From assembly GCF_000003195.3 (NCBI RefSeq), contig NC_012872.2, positions 51,255,695 to 51,319,694 of the forward strand: a DNA stretch of 64,000 nt, given 5' to 3'. This stretch comes from Sorghum bicolor (lineage: Eukaryota > Streptophyta > Magnoliopsida > Poales > Poaceae). The translations under genes were made by a program, and so were the position numbers. Under the pieces are notes generated by a model. The model made no database searches. It was given only the letters and a program-made list of their open reading frames with translations, and had not been told where the DNA came from. Positions within the stretch are counted from its first letter, which is position 1. Each line of letters starts with the position of its first letter. This document shows positions 21,620-32,911 of this stretch, in pieces.

Positions 21620-21860
21620 GGCCTTGTTTAGTTCTAAAAATTTTACAAAATGGACACTGTAAAAACTTTCGTTTGTATTTAATAAATATTGTCTAATTAT
21701 GGATTAACTAGACTGAAAAGATTCGTCTTGCAAATTATAGATAAACTATGCAATTAATTATTTCTTTTATCTATATTTAATGCTTCATCCATGTGCCATA
21801 AGATTCGACGTGATGAGGAATCTTAAAAATTTTGTAAATTTTTTTGAACTAAACAAGGCC
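21620..21860. mobile_element. Tourist-like MITE
   Basis: About 241 bp, from ggccttgtttagttct to gaactaaacaaggcc, flanked by TAA on the left and TTA on the right. It is in the same family as the elements at 7884 and 12952, and lies about 1.2 kb upstream of the ELF3 start. Confidence 0.8.
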
Positions 21861-22441
21861 TTATATTGAAGTACCTTGGTAAATTGCTAGGTGAGCCAAG
21901 CCGTGTGAGCTTAGCGTTATCTTTTGGAAAGTTCAAGCACTCTGTGGGGCCACGGCGTTTGGAAGTGAAGCTCCACGGCCGACACGTATCACTTGCCTTT
22001 GGATGAAAATACGAAATTCCTCTGCTTTGTGGATCGTGGGATATCCCTGGCCGGACACATTTGAAGCGCCACTTTGGATGAGAGAGCATCTACGTGGGTC
22101 GGTGATACTATGGTGACAGGTGACAGGAACGATCAAGTCTTTTAGAAGTCAATCAATCTTAGATTTAGCTAAGTACATAGAAAACACTATCAATATTAAA
22201 AATTTTGAATAAGTTTGTTATGGTACTATTGTATGATTAATTTAGTGATACTTATTTAGTATCATAAATATTAGTATTTTTTAAATACATTTAAAAAAAT
22301 TGAAATTGGACTTCTTAAAAAATGTAAGACAATATGCTTTATTATAGCTGGTCGATTTTTCTTTGTGTACACAAAATAATATGGCCATGTTATGGTGTAG
22401 AGGATCAACTTGACAACAATTGAGAAGCCATATAATTTAGG

Positions 22442-22669
22442 AGGTGTTTTGGTTGGGGTTGTTAAAATTTAACAGGTACTGTGTATTTTTGTTTTATTTG
22501 GTAATTATTGTCTAATCATAGACTAATTAGGCTTAAAAGAATTGTCTAACAAATTACTCTCTAACTTTTAGTTTCATAAATAATCTATATTTAATATTCT
22601 ATGTAGTGTCCAAACATTTGATGTGATGAGAGTTAAAGTTTAACTCGTAAAACTAAACAGGGCCTGAGT
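22442..22669. mobile_element. degenerate Tourist-like MITE
   Basis: The left end is ggtgttttggttgggg and the right end is aaactaaacagggcc. The internal landmark 'taattaggcttaaaagaattgtct' is shared, in approximate form, with the neighbouring Tourist-like copies. The termini are diverged and no clear target duplication is left. Confidence 0.5.
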
Positions 22670-22831
22670 TAAGAGGCGTCGTATAATTTATATTGTACTT
22701 AAGAGTCACATCACATAGATGCAAATGCGTCAGAGTTGTTCAATTTGGATCTATATGGTTTTATGAATCACAACAACATATAGATGAAATAATACATCAT
22801 GAGTTCATTTCATAAATTTCGGTTGAATTAC

Positions 22832-23979
22832 TAAAAAGATCAAGATGCCTAAGTGGGGGTGAATTAGGCTTTTCTAAAAATTTAAGCAACCTATAAGCCT
22901 TAATTCAACCCTTGTGCCTAAGTGTGTTCTAGAGAGTTATCGGATAAAAGTTTTGCAACTTAGTTCCAATCCTATTTTAGCATGGTAATTCTAAGAATGT
23001 AAAGTGCTCAAAGTAAATGCTAAAATGTAAAGGATCAGAGGAAGAGGAACGCGGCGATATTTTGCCAAGGTATCGGAGAGTCGCCACTCTGCACTAGTCC
23101 TCGTTGGAGCGCCCGTGCAAAGGCCTTGTTCCCCCTTGGTACGTGCAAGGACCAAGTGTTCTCTATGGGCTGATTCTTTGACACTCCGTCGCGGTGAATT
23201 AACCACAACTGCTCACAAGCTTAACACGAGCCACCCACAAGAACACCAGCTGATCTTCGTGCCTCCAATCACCACCGAACCGTCTAGGTGATGGCGATCA
23301 CCAAGAGTAACAAGCAAAGAACTCTCACTTGACCCAATCAAGGCTCTAGAGAGTGGTGGATGCACACTTGAACTCTTGGAACTCACTAGAGAGGGATCTC
23401 TCAAGAAATCACTCAATTCTCAATCCTCTCTAGGCTCTTGCTTCTCTCTTGCACCACATGGTGTTTCTCAGCTCAACAAATGGGCAAGAGAGCTATCTTA
23501 GACGAGGTGGAGAAGTATAAATACTCCCCAACAAGTCCAAGAGCCGGCCACACGAAATCAGTAGAAGTCGTATGCATCGGACGCTCTTTATGTTGCACCG
23601 GACGCTCTCCGTAGAGAGTCTGGTGCCTCTCAAACGACTATTTATACTTTGAAAATCTGCTCGCACCGGACGCACGCAAGCGTCTGATGTCCTCACCCTA
23701 GACGCATCCGGTGAGAAAGCCAAATTTACAACCTCTCTAGGTAAGGGAACATACGCACCCCGTAGGGTCCGGTGCGTGCGTCCGGTGCCTAACCCTAGAC
23801 ACCTAGCACACTGGCTCAACTCCTGTATACACCAGACGCGCCAATAGTAGCACTGCAGCGTCCAGTGCCAGCGCGTCCGTTGTGTCTACTCAACCAAAAC
23901 TTCATAAATCGCGAACTTTCCAAAACGAAGCTTGATCCTCTTGATCTAAAGACTTTCTCTGAGCTGCCTAGTGCTAGAT
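22832..23979 (-). repeat. left (3') LTR of the Copia element, truncated
   Basis: Matches 35390-36539 of the right LTR almost throughout, then breaks off after 'gtgctagat'. About 340 bases of the U3 end are missing. The LTR-borne short minus ORFs seen in both copies are not genes. Confidence 0.9.
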
Positions 23980-23982
23980 AGA

Positions 23983-26490
23983 GTCTTGAATGAACTCATC
24001 CCTCAACGAATTGTCACTCGGTGGCGTATGTGTATTGACTATCGAAAACTCAACATGGCTACAAAGAAAGATCACTTTCCGTTACCCTTCATTGATGAAA
24101 TGTTGGAACGGCTTACAAACCACTCTTTCTTTTGTTTCTTTGATGGTTATTCTGGATATCACCAAATCCCAATCAACCTAGATGACCAAGAAAAGACTAC
24201 CTTTACATGCCCGTATGGAACTTATGCATACCTACGAATGTCATTCGGATTGTGCAATGCTCCAGCTTCTTTCCAACGGTGCATGATGTCTATTTTCTCG
24301 GACATGATTGAGAAGATCATGGAGGTTTCCATGGATGATTTTACCGTCTATGGCAAAACCTTCAATCATTGTTTGGAGAATTTAGATAGAGTCTTGCAGC
24401 GATGTGAAGAAAAGCACTTAATCCTGAACTAGGAGAAATGCCATTTTATGGTTCAAGAAGGAGTAGTGCTAGGACATAAAGTGTCCGAACGTGGTATAGA
24501 GGTGGACAAAGCAAAGATTGAAGTTATTGAAAAACTTCCACCTCCCACGAATGTGAAAGGAATCCGTAGCTTTTTGGGACATGCAGGGTTCTATAGACGC
24601 TTTATCAAGACCTTCTCTCAAATTGCTAGACCCCTAACTAGTCTTCTAGCTAAGGATGCACCTTTCATCTTTAGTGATGAGTGCCATAAATCTTTTCAAA
24701 CTCTTAAGAAAGTACTCATCTCAGCCCGGATTATCTAACCACCTAATTGGAATCTTCCTTTTGAGATCATGTGTGATGCTAGTGATTTTGCGGTTGGTGC
24801 CGTTTTAGGACAAACCAAGGATAAAAAGCATTATGCCATATCCTACGCTAGCAAAACCTTGTCTGGACCACAACTCAATTACACTACAACTGAAAAAGGG
24901 CTTTTGGCTATTGTCTTTGCTATAGACAAGTTTAGATCTTACTTAGTGGGGGCAAAGATAATCATCTATTCAGACCATGCTGCTCTCAAGTACCTCCTCA
25001 CTAAGAAAGATGCTAAGCCTCGTCTAATTCGATGGATTTTTCTACTCCAAGACTTTGACATAGAAATCCGAGATAGGAAGGGAATAGGGAATTCCGTAGC
25101 CGACCACTTGTCTAGGCTTCAATATAAGGAAACACATGATGAGCTTCCCATAAATGACTACCTAAGGGATGACACCCTGCTTAAGATAACACATGCAGAT
25201 CCATGGTACGCAGACATCATAAACTTTATAGTAAAAGGCTATGTCCCACCTGGTACAAACAAAAGGAAGTTGCTTCACAATAGTCGTTTCCACCTTTGGG
25301 ATGAGCCATATCTTTTCCGAGTCTGTGCTGATGGACTCTTGATAAGGTGTGTTCCTATGGCTGAGGCTACTCAAATTATGGAAAGATGCCATGCCTCGCC
25401 ATATGGAGGACACTATGGAGCATTCCGGACACATGCTAAAATTCGGCAAAGTGGCTTTTTCTGGCCAACGATGTATGGAGATACAAAGGACTTTGTCAGG
25501 AGATGCCACCGATGTCAAAAACATGGGAATATCAACTCACGAAATGAAATGCCTCTCACAAATAATCTTCATGTATAACTTTTCGATGTATGGGGCATTG
25601 ATTTCATGGGGCCATTCCCTATGTCTAGGAATTGCGAGTATATCTTAGTAGCTGTGGACTACGTGTCCAAATGGGTAGAAGCCCTACCTTGTCGATCAGT
25701 TGATTCAAAACATGCCAAGAGAATGTTCCATGAAGTAATCTTTCCTCGCTTTGGTATACCCCGGATAGTTATAAGCGATGGAGGTTCCCACTTCATCGAC
25801 AAAATCTTCCGGAAGTACCTAGCCGATCATGGAGTTTGACACAACGTCGCAACACCATACCATCCTCAGACTAGCGGTCAAGCCGAAACATCTAACAAAC
25901 AAATCAAAAATATTTTACAAAAGATCGTAGATGAGATGGGTAAGGGGTGGAAGGACAAACTTCCTGATGCACTTTGGGCATATAGAACTACATTCAAAAC
26001 ACCCATAGGCATGTCACCTTATCAACTTGTATATAGAAAAACTTGTCATTTTCCTATGGAAGTAGAGTTTAAGGCTCATTGCGCACTCAAGAAATGGAAC
26101 ATGGATCTCCACCTCGCTAGCGAGAATTGTCTGATGCAACTATCTGAGCTAGAAGATTGGACAGAGAAAGCCTACCACAATTCAAGGATCTATAAAGAGA
26201 GAACAAAACGATGGCATGATAAGAGAATCAAGCACAAGGAGTTTAAGCCTGGAGATAAGGTTCTACTATTCAATTCAAGAGTTAAGCTCTTTGGGCATGG
26301 TAAGCTACGAAGTAAGTGGGATGGACCATATAAGGTTATTGACACTTCAACTCATGGAGCCATTACCATCCAAGATGACATTGGTAACACTTTTAAGGTA
26401 AATGGTCAACGCTTGAAAATCTATCTCGAGCCACAAAACAACCTAGTAGAGGAACTTGATGTGATTGAGTTCATAGAATTCTCACATTAA
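23983..26490 (+). pseudogene. Gypsy (Athila/Tat-type) pol fragment: RT, RNase H, integrase
   Basis: A single reading frame runs from about 23983 to 26490 with four in-frame stops (24430, 24736, 25576 and 25837) and no frameshift. It opens inside the reverse transcriptase (NELIPQRIVTRWRMCIDYRK). It keeps PYGTYAYLRMSFGLCNAPASF and the xMDD catalytic box (about 24330), then an RNase H start ([14 protein letters not shown], about 24772). The integrase zinc domain (H...H...CHRCQ, about 25390-25530) follows, then the integrase core with [18 protein letters not shown] and YHPQTSGQAE. The C-terminal chromatin-facing end reaches 26490. The 5' LTR, gag, protease and first part of RT are absent. The style of motifs points to the Athila/Tat branch; this is by eye. 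Confidence 0.88.
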
Positions 26491-27756
26491 GCTCTCATAA
26501 GCTCTAGACAATTACCTAACTCTTAACATGCTGCATGAGTTTTATTGTCTATTTGGGTTGTGCAGGATTTTGAGGCTTAAGAAGAGTGAGACCGAACATG
26601 CAGGCCACAAGAGTGAACGACTATGTCAACATCCAGCTTGGGGGAGGCACCCCCACGTGTATCTATATAAGTATTACTTTTCTTTCTTGGTTTTATTTAC
26701 TAGTATTCAGAAATAAAAAAATGCATAACCATGAAACCAAACAAAGTTTTTCTTTTGAGTAATATACAATAGTTTTGTGTAATCCTAAGTTTTAAATAAA
26801 ATAAAAAGAAAGTTTGATCCAAGTCTAGGTAATAGACAAACATGATATGAGAAGGTCTGAGCTACTACTTAACTTGTTCCAAGTTTCACTAGAGTTCTGG
26901 AGATTTTATCTTTTAAAAATCTAAAAATTCAAAAAAAATGAGATCCTATTTGACATAATACCTAGAGTCTTATAAGATATAAATATTAAAACTATGGGCA
27001 CTTGTTTTGTTCAAGCCATTGTTAATTCTTGTAGTTTTGGTTGAGAGAATTATCATGCTCCAAAGATCAAGGTCTTTTTGTTTTAAAAATATAAAAGATT
27101 CACTCTTCCGAAGTATTATTGCGTTAGAGGCATGGGACTATGCAAAAATTTGATTCGAAAAAAGGAGTGAGACGAGAGGTAAAAATGGACAAGTGTCCGA
27201 AGTAGAATTAGGGGTACAAAGATACCCACCTGAGTGGAAAAAATGGACACGTGTCCGACAGTAGAATTAGGGGTACTTGGTGCCCACTTGAAAACAAAGA
27301 AGAAAAAAAAGAGAGAGAGACTGAAAAAAGAAAGAAAAAAATGATAGCCCGTGGTCCCTCTAATAAGCAATATGCCAGTAAGAGATGACAAACTTTTCAA
27401 AAAGGTCAAAGGTCTTGATCTAGGAGTATGACATTCCTCTCCCTTGCTCCGAGCATTGACATAGCAAAATGCAAAGTAAGTATGCTAAAACTTTTAAAGC
27501 TCTACTTATATATCTTTCGAGAAGAAGGCAAATGCCTCAGTTTTATTTTGGAAACTTACAAAAAAAACTCCAGAACAAAGGTAAGACAGAAGAACTTGAG
27601 ACATAGTGCTTGACTTGATCGTTCTATTTTTCAATCACTTAAGACCTTAGTGATAACTTAAAAAAACCCTGTAGTAAGAGGCATAAAAGTAACCCCTGTT
27701 TTCTTGCTGATTTTAGCTTTGCTCAGGGACGAGCAAAGGTTAAGCTTGGGAGAGCT
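26491..27756 (+). other. Gypsy 3' internal non-coding region with polypurine tract
   Basis: AT-rich sequence between the end of pol and the 3' LTR. It contains 'gcttgggggaggcaccccc' near 26637 and a purine-rich tract just before 27757 (aagcttgggagagct), which is probably the polypurine tract. A 40-base phrase around 'gtccgaagtagaattagggg' is repeated near 27195 and 27253. No gene is present. Confidence 0.55.
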
Positions 27757-29014
27757 TGTTGACGGTCCTTAATGCTCACATTTAACCGTCAACTAATCAT
27801 GGAAAAGGACCTATATGCAAGCACCATCCAAAATTAGGGTTTCATCTGACAGAATTCCACGAGTTTTGGTGTTTGCCTATTTCTGCAGGGGGTTATCAGG
27901 AAATATGGAGGAAAGGCCCACACGTCACGTTTACATAGAGATATTAAGGCCTGCTACAATTTTCCGTAATGAGATGGACCTAAGAAGCGATTGGACCGAA
28001 GCAGAGGCAGAACGGGGCCTGGCCTAGGGCGCCCGCCCTCCTGTGGTGCCCAATCAGGGTCCACTTCGGGGATTATGCCCCACTGACTCTAAGGATCGAG
28101 GAAAGTCACGCGATTAAGGTTGGCTTGATCGGATGGTGGAGAATAACGTGACGCGGATCGATGACGTGGCAATTCCTTGGGGGCTACTCTTCCTAGATTT
28201 CTTGGGGCTACTCTTCCTAGGCTATATAAGGCGCCCCCACCAGCCCCTGGAGGGATATCTCTTCTACAGAATCAAAGCTAGGGTTTCAATTATTCATCCA
28301 AGTAGAGAGGATCCCTCTAGTTCATCTAGTTCTAGTTCTAGTTAGTTCTAGTTGTAATCTAGAAAATAGGGAGAGAGAAGAGGAGAGCGGAGGAGGAGCC
28401 GGATCTGTCGGATCTTCCTCAACATTGTACTTTTGCAGCAACTGGTTTGTTCTTCATCGTTCTCCAAGTTCTTCAATTCATAATTCTTGAGTTCTTTAAT
28501 TACTTTTATTTACATTCAAGTTATTTATTGGATTCCCGCTTACATCAAGTGCTCTAGTCTTTGCAGCGCTAGAGTAGTAATTAATAGATTAGACATGGTG
28601 TTTAGTCTTGCAATTACCTGGAATTGCACTCAATCCTGCGGATTGTTGTGGTAGCCCTAGGGTAGTGACAGCCCTAACGGTCGACGTATTCCACCTCATT
28701 CGGATCGGTGTTTGTAGGACTGTAGTTAGAGCTTCCTAGCCCCCTTCTCATCTCTTTCTGTGGTTAGTGTTCTGATGTCCCGAAATAAATAATCTTTGAA
28801 GTAATTCTTGATTCTTATATCAACTAGAGAACTCTTAGGAAACATCCTCTCTTCCCACCAAAAATAATTATATAGTTATCCTTGGGCGATCTTGTATCTT
28901 AATTAGTACACTCACGTTCCCTGTGGAAAATCGATACTCTGGAATACTCCTGGGTGAAAGCTACATCGGTATCCGTTTGCGGATTTTTTCTGTTTGCGTT
29001 TAAAATACCCAACA
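27757..29014 (+). repeat. 3' LTR of the Gypsy element
   Basis: 1258 bp starting TGTTGACGGTCC and ending ATACCCAACA, with the inverted TGTTG/CAACA tips expected of an LTR. A TATA box (ctatataaggcg) is at about 28221. A duplicated phrase 'ggggctactcttcctag' at about 28177 and 28203 lies just before it. There is no second copy in the window. Confidence 0.8.
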
Positions 29015-29773
29015 GATGCGTCTGGTGCTCACTGGACCCGTACGCAAAGAGCTTTGAAAACTCACGGGACCATCGGACGTAGGCCACCGGACACACACCT
29101 TGCATCCAATGCTATGGGCAACGCACCGAGGTTACACTGAATGCACTACACCAGACACGCTTAGGTTACTGTGCGTGAGTCCGGTGTGTGCACCCCAGCA
29201 GAAACAACTCACCGGACGCATAGGGAGCGTTTGGTGCAGCGTCCGCTACAGAGTCCGGTGCACCACGAGCTTGAGATTTTCAACGAGACTTCACACAACT
29301 TTCACCCAACTAAGTTCCAACTCAAAGTAGACTCAAATAAACACCAATTGGAACTGGTATGAGTGGCCTCTCTCAAACCTTCAATTTTTCACAAATAATT
29401 TGCCATAGGCTAAGTAGTTTTTATAAAAATAAGCAAGAGAAAGCACCAAAGAGTCATCATGTGGCCATTCGCTAGGGGTTTTAACCACGATGAGCGTTGA
29501 ATGCTCCCCCTATCAATGGACGAACACAGCGGATGCTCAAAGCTTAACCAAAAAGAAACGACTAAGCAACACACATGCATATGCTATGCAATGCAATACT
29601 TGAAAGTAAAGTAGCGCTTGTCAAGTTTGATCCAAGGTTAAGCTTTTTCACACGCTTTAAGGGTAGTTATCTTAACCATGTTAGACAAGACCTACACACA
29701 ATCTTTTTGGATTTTTAATTTTAATATGCATGACATATAATACAAAAGCTATGTACAAGAACAACACACAACC
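29015..29773 (-). other. Copia 3' internal non-coding segment
   Basis: Lies between the Gypsy LTR and the end of the Copia pol. The part at 29015-29270 is rich in 'ccggacgc/gtccggtg' motifs like those in the LTRs. A minus-strand polypurine-like 'atagggggagcatt' lies at 29501-29514. It does not match the missing end of the right LTR, so it is probably internal sequence. Confidence 0.5.
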
Positions 29774-31490
29774 TCATTTTTTAGTGAAGTCAGAGAGATC
29801 AAGCACATTGAGTTCACTTTGCAACATACAAAACCTAGCTTCATCTAGGGGTTTTGTGAAGATATCCGCTAATTGATTTTCCGTCCCCACATTCTCTAGA
29901 GATATATCACCTTTGGCAACATGATCTCTAAGGAAGTGATGACGAATGTCTATGTGCTTAGTGCGGGTGTGTTGTACCAGATTATTAGTAAGTTTTATGG
30001 CACTTTCATTTTCACACAACAAAGGTACTTTATCTAGAACTACTCCATAGTCTAGCAAAGTTTGTTTTATGTAAAGTATTTATGTACAACAAGCACCGGC
30101 GGCAATGTACTCCGCTTCGGCCGTTGACAAAGCAACACTATTTTGTTTCTTTGACATCCAAGAGACTAGAGATCTACCTAGGAAGTGGCACCCTCTAGAT
30201 GTGCTCTTTCTATAAATGCGGCACTCGTCATAATCTAAATTAGAATAGCCTACAAGTTGGAATCTTGCACCTTTGGGATACCACAAGCCTAGATATGGTG
30301 TGTATTTTAGATACCTAAGAATTCTCTTGACGACAATTAAGTGAGATTCCATAGGCATAGCTTGATATCTAGCACACATACACACACTAAACATGATATC
30401 GGGCCTAGATGTGGTGAGGTAAAGTAAACTACCTATCATAGAGTGATAGAGAGTTTTGTCAACTGCGTTACCTCCCTCATCCAAGTCGAGAAGTCCATTT
30501 GATGCCATGGGAATTTTGATTGGCTTGCAATCTTGCATCTTGAATCTCTTGAGAAGATCTTGAGTGTACTTCTCTTGAGAGATGAAGACCCCTTCTTCAT
30601 TTGCTTGACTTGAAACCCAAGGAAGAAGGATAGCTTGCCAATCATAGACATCTCAAACTCCTTGGACATAAAATCACCAAATTTCTTGCAAAAATCTTCA
30701 TTAGTAGAGCCAAAAATAATATCATCAACATATACTTGGCAAATGAAGATTTCCCCATTCATCTTCTTGGTGAATAGTGTCATGTCAACTTTTCCAATCT
30801 TGAAGCCCTTTTTGTTGAGGAAGTCCCTTAGCCTCTCATACCAAGCTCTAGGAGCTTGTTTGAGACCATAGAGCGCCTTAGACAATCGGTAAACATGCTA
30901 GGGGTACCTAGGGTCTTCAAAACGGGGGGTTGCTCAACATAGACAAGCTCATTAATATAACCATTTAGAAAGGCACTTTTCACATCCATTTGAAACAATT
31001 TGATATCATGGCTAGAAGCATATGCAAGTAGGATACGTATAGCTTCAAGTCTTGCAACAAGTGTAAAAGTTTCACCGAAGTCAAGACCCTCCACTTGTGA
31101 AAAGCCTTTCGCCACAAGCCATGCCTTGTTGCGCACCACCTTGCCTTGATTATTGTTATGGAAGACCCATTTTATTCCAATCACTCTTGCATCTGTAGGT
31201 CGCTCTTTAAGTGTCCACACTTGGTTGCGAGAGAAGTTGTTCAACTCCTCTTGCATGGCAATGATCCAATCCGCATCCCGAAGAGCTTCCTCTATGGTTT
31301 TGGGTTCATCATCAAGAGACACAAAAGCGTGATGTTCAATAAATAAAGCATGTATAGAATGAGTAGTAACACCACGTGATGGACTCTCGATGATGAGATC
31401 TTGAGAGTGATCTTGGAGGAGATGTGATGATCTTCTTGACACCACTTGAGAGGTTGGTTGGGGAGCATCAACTTCTTGTGCTTGTGCCAC
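29774..31490 (-). pseudogene. Copia reverse transcriptase and RNase H, frameshifted
   Basis: Minus-strand frames at 31490-30828, 30885-30436, 30538-30080 and 30058-29774 together cover the Copia RT and RNase H. Motifs seen are GIKWVFHNN, FQMDVKSAFLNGYI, KALYGLKQAPRAWYERL, QVYVDDIIFGST (the YVDD catalytic box), and the C-terminal RNase H blocks VALSTAEAEYIA, LCENESAI, TKHIDIRHHFLR and NQLADIFTKPLD. Frame changes lie at about 30.9 kb and 30.6 kb, and a stop lies near 30.08 kb. The RNase H 'GYSDADYAG' position reads GYSNLDYDE, so one expected acidic residue is replaced. The enzyme cannot be made as one protein. Confidence 0.88.
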
Positions 31491-31497
31491 CGCTTGT

Positions 31498-32867
31498 TCA
31501 TGAGTTATCCTCTTTGGGCTTGATGTCTCCCACCAAAATGTTTTTCATGGGATCCCTCAATGGTTCACCACCTACATCATCAAGATTATCACTTGCTCCT
31601 TGGGAGCCATTAGTTTCATCAAATTCAACATCAAATGTTTCTTCAACCATGTTTGTGGTATGGTTAAAAACTCTATAGGCCTTTAACTTTGATGAATATC
31701 CAACCAAGTAATCAATGTCACATCTTCTGTGGAACTTTCCCAATTGTTGGCGCTTCTTGTAGATGTAGCATTTGCACCCAAATACTCTAAACAATGAGAC
31801 ATCGGGCTTCTTCCAATTGAGCAACTCATATGGTGTCTTCTCTAGGAACTTGTGAGGAAAGAGTCTGTTTGTTGCATAGCAAGCGATATTGATAGCCTTG
31901 GCCCACATCTTCTCTAGAGTGTTGTACTCATCAAGCATTGTCTTGCCAAGGTGATCAATGTCCGGTTCTTTCTTTATACAACCCCATTTTGTTGCGGTAT
32001 GTTTGTTGAGGAGAACTCAAGTTTGATTCAAACTTCATCACAATATTCTTCAATATTGGTGTTGTCAAATTCTTTTTCATTGTCACTCCTAATCTTCTTC
32101 ATTTTGGCCTCAAATTGATTTTAGGCATTCTTTGCAAACTTCTTGAAAATTGATGCAACTTTGACCTTGTCTTGCAAAAAGAATGTCCATGTATACCAGG
32201 AGTAGTCATCCACTATGACCAAGCAATATTTGTTTCCACCAAGACTTGCATATGTGGTTGGTCCAAATAGATCCATGTGCAATAGCTCAAGAACTCAAGA
32301 TGTAGAGAGATAGACCTTGGTTGGATGAGTATTTGCCACTTGCTTGCCGGCTTGACATGCACTACACAATTTGTCCTTCTCAAATGTGACATCCTTCAAG
32401 CCTCTTATCAATTCCTTCTTCATCAACTTCTTGAGTGTCCCCATTCCAACATGAGCTAACCTTCTATGCCATAACCAACCAAGTGATGTCTTGGTGAATA
32501 AGCATGTCTTGATGTTTACTTCATCGGAGGAGAAATCAACAAGATATAAGTTGTTGTGGCGGAAGCCTTTGAATACCATCTCATTATCATCCTTCTTGGT
32601 CACTATCACTTCTTTCTTATTGAATAGGCATTGGAAGCCAAGATCACAAAGTTGTCCAACTGAAAGCAAGTTGAAACTAAGAGATGACACATAGAGCATA
32701 TTGGTGATGGAGTTGTCATTTGATATTACAATATTTCCTAGACCTTTGACCTTGCCTTTTGAATTGTCATCAAATGTGATCTTCTCTTGCTTGTCCACAT
32801 CTTCATTGAGTGAGGTGAATATCTGGGGATCTCCGGTCATATGTTGAGTGCAACCACTATCAATTAC
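31498..32867 (-). pseudogene. Copia protease and integrase, broken
   Basis: The protease active site VIDSGCTQHMTG is at about 32867-32832, two codons after an in-frame TAG. The integrase zinc domain WHRRLAHVG...CSACQAGKQ is at about 32470-32340, and the core follows. Core landmarks are MDLFGPTTYAS (about 32270), IRSDNEKEF (about 32090) and PQQNGVV (about 32000). The codon for the third catalytic acidic residue after NGVV is TAA, and other stops interrupt the core. Downstream, 31938-31498 keeps the TPYELLNWKKPDVSLFRVFGCKCY region and an acidic tail. It is inactive as it stands. Confidence 0.82.
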
Positions 32868-32911
32868 CTAATGTGATCCACCAGTCTTGTAGTTCACCTA
32901 CACACAAGAGA

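Noticed and set aside
23213..23819. Minus-strand ORFs conserved in both Copia LTRs (also at 35773-36379)
   Set aside because: They repeat because the LTR repeats. No domain and no start context were seen, so they are LTR shadows.
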